From NCBI GenBank assembly GCA_002118135.1, contig BDIU01000240.1, positions 124,001-188,000 on the forward strand: a DNA stretch of 64,000 nt, read 5' to 3'. This document shows, piece by piece, positions 11,729-22,602 of this stretch. Below the pieces are notes generated by a model that saw only the letters and a list, made by a program, of their open reading frames with translations, did no database searches and was not told the origin of the DNA. A program made the translations under genes and the position numbers. Positions within the stretch are counted from its first letter, which is position 1. Each line of letters starts with the position of its first letter. Source of the stretch: Trebouxia sp. TZW2008 (Eukaryota; Chlorophyta; Trebouxiophyceae; Trebouxiales; Trebouxiaceae).

Positions 11729-14700
11729 TCAATCATGTTTCATGTTTGATGTGGATGCTTGAATACTTGACCACTGCACAACATTGAGGTACACAGCTAC
11801 TGCCGATATATGCACAAAGGACAATGTCACGAAAGCTGCGTCATACAAATGTAGGTACTTTGCAGGCGGAGCAACAACAAAGTGTGCAGCATGTGTGACT
11901 GCTGCTGGTAGCAGCAACAGCATAGAACCATAATGCAGCAAGCTCTGCCATGACAAAGCTTTTAGCCTCTCTCCCAGGCTTTTCTGCCGTTTTATCGCTT
12001 CATGCTGTCTGCGTTTCTGAACAGTTGCTGCCAGGCTGAGGGTCAAGGGTGGTGGTGCAATGGCTAGCCACAGCAGCAGGCAAGCTAGATATGCTGTACT
12101 CAACCCGTCCTTCTTGAGTAGTGGAAACATGCTCAGGGTCGACCAAAAGGGCAGCCAGGTGGCAGCGATAGGCTGATCTAAGGCTAGCAGGGTGACTGGC
12201 ATCAACGCCAGTAGAATCGATTTCTCATGGACCTGCAATGTGGCAACACACTGACCCAAATGCAGTTTCTTTGGCAACATGCATTTAGGTCTGAGTATGC
12301 TTCCTCCACCTGTATCATACTGCAAGGCTCCTGCAGCTAAGCTACAGTGCTCTTGGCTTTATCGAAACAGTCATGATTGATACATCAGACCAGATGCCCA
12401 ACAAGTGATTGATGCTAGATCTCTGGGCAAACTCTTTATGAGATTTGCTTGCCTGCCTGATGAGAGCTTGCATGCATGTACAGTGATGTTTGCTTGCCCG
12501 CGTAATTTGAGCTCGCATGCATGCACAGTGATCTTTGCTTGCCTGTAGTGCCTCTCACATGATTCGTGTACAATGGTACAAGAAAACACGCCCATGCTAG
12601 GAAGTAGACACGTTGCTTGCCTGCCTGGCCAGAGCTCACATGAATGCGATCTGAGTACAGCGCAGGGGAGCTCATGCACGCACCATGTTCTTTGCTTGCC
12701 TGCCTGTCTGCCTGATCAGATCTTGCATGCACGCACAATGATCTTTGCCTACCCCCTGCGTGGTCAGAGCTCGCATGCATGCACAACGAAAGCAGCACAG
12801 GGGATCGACCTGATATGATAACAGAAAGACCGCAAGAGCACTGTGTCAGAGCTAGCATGCATGCCCATGGAGTGCAGCACAGGGGATTTGACCTGGTATG
12901 AGAACAGGAAGAAAGCAAGAGCGCTGTTCGCCATGCCGATTAGGAGGCCCTTGGATGATGGGAGCATGATCTGATTGATCATTGAGGGTAGGGCAGCTGT
13001 CAAGCTTGCGCCTGCGCACATGTTTACCAAAGCCTGCAACAGCAGCACACTGTTTATTCATGTCATCCAAAAAGCATGCAGACAGGCTCAGCAGGCCCAG
13101 CAAGGAAACATTCGTTCTGACAGATAGCTACCTGCTGACTGTGGACTCTGCGCGACTGAAAGGCAGAGAGGATTGCAGGCATGTCACATTGCTGGTGCTA
13201 TCCCAGAAAGTCACCATTGAGTGCAGCACACAGGACAAAAAGCTGACAATACATACATTGAAGTGAAGCTGGCTTTAACTTCAGAAAGCCAGAGAAAGCC
13301 AGAAGCAAATGTACACCTGTTGACTGTATATTCTGCGCCACTTGAAGGCAGGAGAGGTGACACACCAAAAGTTGGCCACATAATCCTCATACAAGCCGCG
13401 CTTGACTGGCACCAGGCGCTGCAGCACTTGCAGAGCAGCCCCTGGCTTGACCAGAAAGGGTGCCCAGCAAACAGCAAAGGTGGCTATGACCACCAGTCCT
13501 AGCTTGATGACGCTGCTGGCCTGCAACATGCAGTGAACAACTCTGCAAAGTACAAACGAGTGTGCTACCGGCATTGTGTGCAGGACAAACACTGAAACCC
13601 ATGTATCCACGCGTAAGGTGAAAAGAGGCTTGGGTGGCAATGACCATGTTTGTGCCAAAATGCTTGCAGCACAAAGCAAGCTGCACTGTGTGATTTTGCG
13701 TGGCATTTACATGCATGTCAGCAACTTATGGCACATTGCTGACCACATACAAGCAGATTGCAGCCATCAGAGTTACCGCTGCAGGGTACTCAATGGTGTG
13801 GGTACAGCATTTCAATTTGCGTTGCAGCCTCAGCTTGTTTGGTGGAACAGACTGTTGACCTTCTGCGTAAATGTTGGCTTCTGCAGGCACTTGCCCAACA
13901 GGTGTGGAAAAAGGGCTGGTGCGTAGTACATGCTAATGTGCTGATGATGCAGTGACAGGCAGAACAGCACACTCCCCCAGCAGTCATATCTGCGTCTGCC
14001 TTGAAATGCAGCCTCTTTACACAACAGACTGCTCACCTTCTGCGTCAATGTATGCTTCTGAAGGCATTTGCCCAACAGGTGGGCAAAAAAAGCTGGTGCG
14101 TAGTACATGCTCATCTGCTTGTGGTTCAGGGAGAGGCAGAACAGCACACTTCCCCAGCAGTCATGCCCTGACGCAATGGCCCCTGCAGCGCCTGCCTGCC
14201 AGCAACCAGCCCTCATTGCCTCACCAATTTAACAATGTGCTTGGTTGCCATGCATGCTGGGCTGATACCAGGAAGCACTCATTTGTGTACAGAGATACTC
14301 AGCTGCTTTGCGAAGGTCCTGGCACAATATGAAATGCTGATAGCATTGCAGTGCAAGTTGTGACCCGACATGTAAGAGGTTTCTGCCAGTTCTGAATGAT
14401 GCAATACCAACAACTTTCTCCATTTCTCGCTTTGCATGGTGTGTCTTAGTGCTTCACAAAAGCAGATTTGTGACGGGCGCACCGCAAAGCCCAGGCTGAT
14501 GTTATTGTACTGGAAGTGGCCGTGGTCAATCAGCAGAGCTGCTGGCTGAAGTAGCACAACTGCCAGCCACCATTGCTGCTGTTGCGCTGGTTTTCTGCCG
14601 GCAAACACCCTCAAACACAGCAGGATGGCTGGAAAGAGCACTGCACGGCACAGCCCCATCACGCAATGTAGGAGTCAGAACTGCACAGAATTGCTTGTAG

Positions 14701-15418
14701 GCAATCTACTGTTTCTGTATGCAGGATCACAAACCCCCACCAGCAAGCATACAAACGATGGTTGCGGGCGCAGTGACAGGCAGAAGAATATATTGCATTG
14801 CACAGCCGTACCTATCAGATCTGAGGCAATGACACTCAACCTCATGAGAAACTTGCTGTGAGGGGTCTCATAGCCTTGAGAAGTGTGCAGGGCCACTGCG
14901 TCTGGCTCCAAAGCTTGAATAGCTTTGCCAAACAACCAGCTCTGCCATTGAACTCACTGAGATTCTAATCGGGATTGAGCTGGCGAGCAAGGCACAAGAT
15001 ATTGACCTTGACAAGTTCTACTTCCAGCTTTACCTGGTACCCGCTGAGGGGAGGATAGTCTAAGCCCCAGTAAGTCAAGTTGTTGTTTGCAGATTGCATA
15101 TACCTGCAGACGTACAGCCTGGATCAAAGCAGAGGAATCAGAGGAAAGGCCTCACTTTTGCGTACCAGTCAGAAACTGGCAAATTGACTGCCAGCTCCAT
15201 CCAGTGTCGCTGGGCTTCGTAGTCTCCATATTGAGGCGACACTCCAGCCCCTATCGCAACAAGCGGTCAGTCAACGGGTCAAGTCGTTTTGGTCATCGAT
15301 AACAGAGTGAATGCCTCGTACCAGAGTAAGGGTGCAAGGCAACGATGAAGCGGACCAGCAAAGCTGCGCCAATAACTAAGCTCAGACTGATGATGTTCTG
15401 GCGCTGTTGCAACGCCAT
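11729..15418 (-). CDS. ALG6: Dolichyl-P-Glc:Man9GlcNAc2-PP-Dol alpha-1,3-glucosyltransferase
   Basis: Nine exons on the minus strand: 15322-15418, 15166-15250, 15034-15103, 14812-14941, 14483-14640, 14037-14195, 13317-13520, 12893-13033 and 11729-12232. All phases agree and give 515 aa, matching the family (about 510-545). ALG6 is a multi-pass ER enzyme that adds the first glucose to the lipid-linked N-glycan precursor, using dolichyl-phosphate glucose. Diagnostic blocks in order: LHPYSGAG and [12 protein letters not shown] (first luminal loop), [59 protein letters not shown] and [19 protein letters not shown]. The last two separate it from ALG8. Exon 6 has a tandem near-copy downstream (13860-13990), and the edge of exon 7 is also duplicated. 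The gene is divergent with the NFACT gene; 332 bp separate the starts. Confidence 0.93.
12440..12860. repeat. Degenerate minisatellite in the last ALG6 intron
   Basis: Recurring units contain gatctttgcttgcctg and gagctcgcatgcatgcac, spaced about 55 bp, repeated six to seven times with drift. It lies within the 660-bp intron before the VHEKSIL exon. No coding relationship to the neighbouring exon is obvious, unlike other arrays here. Confidence 0.65.
13100..13360. repeat. ALG6: Duplicated 3' edge of ALG6 exon 7
   Basis: Plus-strand 13317-13360 (the real exon end, KWRRIYSQQ, plus its donor) is echoed at about 13108-13155 inside the following intron. The echo still has a GT after CAG, but it is frame-damaged (CCTTTCAGTCGCGCAGAGT versus CCTTCAAGTGGCGCAGAAT). 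It is a same-orientation copy of exon edge and splice donor. Confidence 0.7.
13853..14195 (-). repeat. ALG6: Tandem duplication of ALG6 exon 6
   Basis: Exon 6 (14037-14195) encodes [20 protein letters not shown] and onward. A second copy at about 13860-13990 encodes [20 protein letters not shown] and the same LLGKCLQK end. The offset is about 178 bp. The 46 bp between the copies contain no in-frame stop, so 14195 to 13860 is one open frame. Copy 2 has a weaker donor (GTCAAC versus GTGAGC) and ends in the same phase. Confidence 0.85.
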
Positions 15419-15750
15419 CACTGCAGCGTGACTCGTGCAGTCGCTGCCCGCAGATGGTGAGATCAGTCGTCAAAGACTGCAACTTTGGGAATCAATACGG
15501 TGCCTTGCTTCAAGTTGCAAGTACGTCAGTCAATTGTACATGTTTATGCAAGATGCAACGCACCAGTCACAATGGCAACGATTAGGGCAGCGGTCACAAT
15601 GTTGACCGGAGCTCTGTGAATTCAAACCTGTTAGGTCAAAGGCTGGCTTTTCTCACCTTGACCGGCATGCTGTGCTAGACTTGCATTCGCAGCGCTCATC
15701 CATGCCGTCGGTGCGCTTAGATTCGACATAAGACTGTCGTGTAACATCAT

Positions 15751-18700
15751 ATGCGACCAGCAATAAGCCCCATTCGTCATTGCTTCTGTTGCGTTGTTCA
15801 TAGCAGACAGCTCCTTGCCCTGTATCGTCAGTTGCGGCAGCAACCAGTCGCAGGGCGACCGATAGCGCGTGCGGCTCTCTTCCCGGCGTCTTGCCTTCAG
15901 AATCAGCAGACGAGCCAGTATTCACACGGTCGAAACACATTTGCCCGACGTCAACACGCCAATGCATGGACTCAGCGTGTGCAGTACAGCGTGGGACCAA
16001 GGGGTGCTACAAGCAGATACATATGCTGCAAGGCTGCTATTCTCGATGCTGAGTCTCAGAAAGCTGCTCCAAAAGCCGCGCATCAAAAACAGCTCACCAT
16101 GGACTACACTGCATTGGTTGCCAGTGTTGCTGAATTGAAGGCAACATGGATTCCAGCCAAAGTGGAGCAGGTGTGTCCCCTTGAATGCTTCCAGAACACG
16201 GTTGACAGGCATTGAGCTCAAATACACATGCTGTATTCACTTGTGACCACACAGTGTGCAGCTGTCGACACAAGCTTTCAGCAGCTATAGCACAGGTTTT
16301 ACATTGCCAGTAAGATTCAGCATTTTGAGCTTCATATCAAGTTGTTACTTTTCCTATAGGCTGTTCAGAGCGACAAGCAAACACTGTGCTTGAGACTGAG
16401 AAATGTGGAGGGATCAACATGGTTGTATCTGTGCTGGCACCCTGTATCTGGCCGCATCTGTACAGGGCCCTCACCTGACAGGGGCGCTGCTGCTGAGGCT
16501 TTCTCATTTGGTGCGTCAGCAAAGCCTTTTTTGCAGCTGTACCATATGTCCTCAAATTGATTGCGCATGACCAATTTGATCTGCCCGCAAATTTGGCTCA
16601 AAACTGCCTAAGACGCTAACCGCTTTCATGGTTTTCGGCCAGATTCTGCCAAATGCGCAATGTGTTAAATCCCTCAAGGCCCTGAGCAAAAGCCCTAAGA
16701 ATTTTGGGGTGCGCGATCAACTTAAGGACGTACAGAAGTTTACTGTGCAGATCCTGTCTTGCCACTGAGTCATGTGTAGGCCAAATCAGAATGACCAGAT
16801 TTCATCCGTTAAGGCATTGAACCTTTTGCATGCTGCATAAAACACATCAGCAAACCAAATCGAGTCAGTCCAGTTGGCAATCAGAGCCTCCATGCAGTGA
16901 CTGCATCATCAAGCCAACAATTCGCTTTGGACAGAGTTTCTTGCTTCTGTATGCACCTAGCTTGGTCACAAAACCTCAGCAGACTGCACGCATTTGACGA
17001 TCGTGACCATCGAGTCAAACTGATTGCTGTTCAGGTGAACAGATTCAGTCTCAACTGCAAGGGCTGGTGCTGCTGGACGCTTCTGTGCCTCAAGCGTGGG
17101 AGCGTGTGGTCATGCTGACATTTGGTAACCGGCCTGCCGCACCGCCATCACACCACGTCTTTTTTGAGGTCATGGGCCGGTAGGCGGCCCTCTTATCAAC
17201 CCCTATGTTGACTCTGCTGTCAGCCCGCATGATAAGCCTCATTTCAGCTCTCGTTAACCATGTGATGCTCAGTGAGCTCGGTGAACTTAACTCACCACTC
17301 CTGCGTATACCTACCATTGTAGGTGGTTGTTGATAGCGAGCGCTCCGTCAATCTGGGTCATACCATGTTCTTGGGCGCATGCCGTTCTTCATCAGCCCGT
17401 ACGCACTCAACCCACATGCGAGTCAGACCTACATCACGTCACTTGCCATTGGCGGGCATGCATGGAGCTCTTGCACCATGTGCGCCTGCAGGCAAGCATT
17501 GCTGATAAAGCAAGCAGCACTTTGCAGGCAGCTCGTGCATTATGTGTTCATGCAGGTAAGCATGGCTGACACAGCTGTGCACAGCGTAGGTACAGCAATG
17601 TGGTGCTGACAGATCAAGCAAGCAGCATTCTGCTGTGTGCATATCAACTGGGCAGCAAAGTGTCTAGTGCTCGGCTGCTGACACAGCTGTGCATACCTGT
17701 GCAGGTACAGCCAATTTGGTGCTGACAGATGTAGCAAGCAACATCCTGCTGTGCACAATCACAAAGAAAGCACAATATCCAGTCCTCACCACCTGATTCA
17801 CTGCAGGTATAGTAATGTGGTGCTGACAGATGTAACAAGCAGCATCCTGTTGTGTGCGTACCAAGTGGGCAGCAAGATGTCCAGCGCTAGGCAGTTACAG
17901 ATTGGTGGCACGTATCAGCTACCACCGAAGCCGCAAGGCATTGAGCCAGACCTCAATGAAGCGTTTGCCAGTTGGCAGCAGAATGTGACGCAAGCTGCCC
18001 AGATGCTGGCAGAGAAGGGCAAGACTGCGCCTTCTGTTGCAGGTGGACTGGTTCGTGCGTATCAGGTATGGCAGCACTTGTCAGGTGTGTTTTGTCCTTG
18101 CATGGTGCAAGTCAGCATGCCTCACAGGTCCAATGCATTGAGCCATGCCTGCTGTAGTGTGCACATGCGACACAGGCTGCACAGCTGCTGGCTCAGAAGG
18201 GCAAGACAGCACCTTCTGTTGCAAGTGGACTGATTTGTGCCTTTCAGGTATCGCAGTAATTTGTCAGTCGTGTGACGGCTGTGCAAGTCAGCATGTCTCA
18301 CAGATCCAATGCATTGAGACATGCCTGCTGTAGCGTGCACTGCGACACAGGCTGCACAGATGCTGGCTTAGAAGGGCAATACAGCGCCTTCTGCTGAGGT
18401 GGACTGTCATGTGCCTGTGACCTATTGCAGAAATACTCAGCTGCCAGATGTGTAAGGTCACTGCATGAGACAGGAGCATCATGCAACACAGACTCCGCAA
18501 TTCCATGGGCCAAGCCTTGTGCATTGCACGCAATTTGGGATGCGCTTTGAGTGGTTAGGATTGAGAGTCATGCATGAGCACTGCACAGCGGTAGCTCCTT
18601 TGGCACTGCTGTATTGCTATCTCATTCATTGCACGTACGACTGATCAAGACTCCATCAGACTACCAATACGCACAAGCTGAACAAACTGCTGCCATGCAT

Positions 18701-21700
18701 TCCAAATTCCAGGCACCAGAAACAAAAGCAGCACCCTGATCTTGTGCTGTGAAATGACAGGGCGTCAGTCCTGCTTTGAGTCAAGAGATTTGCTCCCTGG
18801 CTGGGGTCCCCTCAACTGACGTGGGCTCAGTAACAGCTGAACAGTGGCAGAACCTGTTCAAGCAATGGCAGAAGTGGCTCAACAGGTTGCAAGCAGGTAG
18901 CCTGCCCATCAAGCATAAAGTATCATATCATCCAGCTCGCTCATAAGTCCTGTCAGACTTGCCTGAGCCAAAAAGATGCCTGTTGCCAGGCCATATCTTT
19001 GCCAATACACTGATGTGCTCAACGACAGTGCATCCTCTGAGTGTCATGCATTGAGTCCTTGGCTTTGCATACCTGCATGGCATGTATGTATATTCACGCA
19101 TTTGTGTTGGGCTTGCTGACATTTGCTTGTTATGCAGCACAGGAGAGTTTGCCCCAGGAGCAGATGCAGAAAGTGGCCGCTACTCTGCTCTGGGCAGCTT
19201 ACCAGCAGTGCCATCGCTACACGCTGCTATGCATTGGTATCATACGCAGTCTGAGGTCTGTCCGTGTGTTCGACTGTCTTCATGCATCATCATCACATGC
19301 TATTTGAGGAACACACTCCATCTGCATGCTGTGGTGCAGTCATGCATCACATTGATACACAGTCTGGGGTATGTGCTTGCCACTGCATGCTGCCGCGCCT
19401 CATTGGCGCATGCAGCGTGCAATGCTGCCATGACTCAGCACAAAGCCTTGCTGTAGCATGGCAGCTGTGTATCGGCACCAGTCAAGTGTCAGCTGTGTAC
19501 TGCAAGCTTGCAAATGTCTCCTGTCCGACATGCCTTTACCCCAGTGATGATGCTCAGTAGTCTGAGTGTGGGTGCAGGGTAGTGAGCACTTCAAGCAGCT
19601 ACAGCAGCAGCTGTCCACAGTGCTGACACAGGCCGTCAAGAAGATTCAGTCCAGAATGAAGAACCTGCAGAAGCAGGTGGGCTCTTCAGAAGAATCTGAA
19701 GCCATACAGAAACAGGCAGACATGCTCACAGCCAACATCTACAGGTACTGTAGGAGGCCGCCTTTGATGTCAGCTTGCACGAAGCCCAATTCAAGGCACT
19801 GCACAGAAGCTCAGTATGCTGATCTACACTTCTGAAAGCCACCTTGCAATCTTCTGGCTCGTAGCGTAGACAACAACAACCAAAGCAACTCACACTGAGC
19901 ACAGCCTATCACCATCCTTGTGCCTGATCAAATGCTGTCGCACGCCTTGACTTCAAGTGCTGTCAATCATAGGGGGCAGTGCATTTCATCAACACAAGTG
20001 CATACTATCATTTGTGGCAGGGCATTGCAGCAGCACAGAGTAAGTGACACCCTTGCAGCCTCCCAGGCTGCCTCTTTGGACAGAGGCTTCTGTCATGGCG
20101 CCCAACTGCGTAGAGTTTTCTTGCTGTAAAAGCCTTTCAGTTTGGTGTGTAAATGCTTCCCAAGGTGCTCGCCCATGATGGCAAGAGTGCTTTGTTGCTC
20201 TGCGCATGCTGTTCTTGCATATCAACATTTTTTGGGCAAAGTCTCTCTGCATGATCCAGGTGGGAGTCCGGCATGCATGAGATGGATGTAGAAGACTGGG
20301 AGACTGGCAAGACTGTGACCATTCCATTGGCCTCTGGGTGAGTTGCACCCAATGAATCCCCATGCGCTACTTTCCAGTGATCAATATTTCAAGTTACTTG
20401 CGTACCGCATGTTATGTGTGAGTGCCAGCGTGTTGTGTATTTCACAATTTGCGCTGTATCTTAATGAACATTACTGCCAAAAATCACGTGTTTTGAGTAT
20501 TACGTATGGTGATTTACCGGTTGCACCACTGTTCGCATGCAATGCCAACAATGCCTGCTCATGTACAGTCAGACTTGCCTCTGGGCATGATCACACAGAC
20601 TGCTGCTAGCTCAACACAGCCAAGATAGTAAGGTTCGATTCTCGCTTGGCTATGCGCCTCTGCCTCACACAGTCTGCATGACACAAATGATGCGACGTGG
20701 CTGTTATCACTGTTATATGTACTGCGTGGTCTGTTAAATGTCCGTCCCCCCAAAACTTTGACAGCTTGAGCGTTTAATGCTTTGCCACAATGGGATTTGC
20801 TCAGAAAGATCCTGTTTCATGACACTGATGATGAAGGTGATGCTTTGCCACAAAGCAACTAGCTCAAAAGATGTCAATCAATGTGCCTGCAGGAAAAATG
20901 CTGTGGAGACAGCAGAGGGCTTGTACAAGCAAGCCCGCAAGAGACGGCGTGCTGGCGATAAGATTGCCCCTCTCCTAGACACTGCTACAGCTGACCTCAC
21001 CTATCTTGAGTAAGCTGCCCCTCTCCTGAGACACTGCCACATCTGACCTTACCTGTCTTGGGTATTCGACTCACAGGCTCCCCTGATGTAGCAATGCTAC
21101 CTGTCTTGGGTAAGTTGGCCCCTCCTAGACACTGCCACAGCTGACCTTACTCATTTTGAGAAAGCTGGCCCTCTCTTAGACGCTGCCATAGCTGACCTCA
21201 TCTATCTTGAGTGATTTTGATCCTCCTAGACACTGCCACAGCTGACCTTACGTGTCTTGAGTAAGTTGCCCCCCTCCTAGACACTGCCACAGCTGACGTT
21301 ACCTTCTTGCCTATCTTGAGTGACTTGCCCCTCTCCTAGACACTGCCACATCTGAACTCGCCCATCTTGGGTGATTTCTCCCTCTCCTATACAACACCAC
21401 TTTTGACTTTACTTATCTTGAGTGAGCCGCCCTCTCCTAAACATTGCGATTGCTGACTTCACCAATTATGAGTGAGTTGCCTTGCTTGACTCTGCACCAT
21501 GCATTGGCACCGCAAACCCACATCACCTAGCTTTTTTGCACATGCTGTCACTGTTTCAATTGTCTGCTTTGGTGCAATGTAATCATTTCAGGGGTTAACA
21601 ATGTGATGCGTTGGACGTCTGCATGAAGCTGTTCACTCTTTGGGACCGCTGTTGGGGCTCACTCACCAACCTTGATTGACTGACTTGACACCTGTGCCCA

Positions 21701-22558
21701 TGCAAACAAGGGGTAGGTAATCGTATGTTACCCACCCTGTTCCTGTAGGCCATACAGCAGGCTGATTTTATCACCCGAAGGTGTGCAGACAATGGGGCCA
21801 GTACCGCGACTGCATATCACCAGCCCTGTTCAGGGCCTTGTGCTGAGTGCATTGGCTCACCTGCTTGCAGGGAGGTTCAGCATTCCTTCCAGCAGTGTAC
21901 CGGGTACCGAGACGCAGATGACTTGATCACCCTCAAGGGCATCCAGGTGAGCAGCCCATTTCAGTCTGGCTCATGCAAGACTGTACTTGCAATACATACC
22001 CAGCATTGTCCCTGGCTGCCTCTTTAGACAGAGGCTCATGCGACGACACCTGATGGCGTAGACTTTCTTTTTCTACCTAGCTTTGGTTAAATTGAAAGGT
22101 TTAGTGATGTTGCTAACGCAGTGGTCGCTGCTGATTTGCTCCAGCCTCACTTGCTGCTGTCCTGCTGGTGCCTGTGGCAGCTAGCCTGCTCAACACTTGT
22201 ACCACAAAATTTGTTGTCCAACAGAGTCGTCTGCAGTTATTGGCACTGCATTGCTGTTGCTTGCTGATGGGCTTACTGAGCAATGAGCAGCGCTGAGTGC
22301 ACATTGCTCATCTTGGAAGCAACAATCTTGGTGTACCCTATAAGACTTTGAGAGTACACCAACGATGAGCAGGAGGAAAGGGATTTGAACCCCTTGACCT
22401 CTAGTTTTCGAAATCATATCTGCCTCTTGCTTTGACAGAGCATCAGCTGCTCATCGCATGGCATGCCATGGTCAGCATGTGATCAACACATTTCCTTCTC
22501 CTTCTGTAGCTGTCATGTAGGTGTTGAAAAGCATGCAGTGACCTGTTGCGTGTGCTGC

Positions 22559-22602
<44 letters not shown>

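Noticed and set aside
22355..22446. tRNA-Ser-like sequence on the minus strand (GGTTCAAATCC with a CGA loop and GATGAGC/GCTCATC ends)
   Set aside because: The T-arm and B-box match is good, but the anticodon stem pairs poorly, seven extra bases separate T-arm and acceptor, and no A-box or D-arm fits. At best a tRNA relic.
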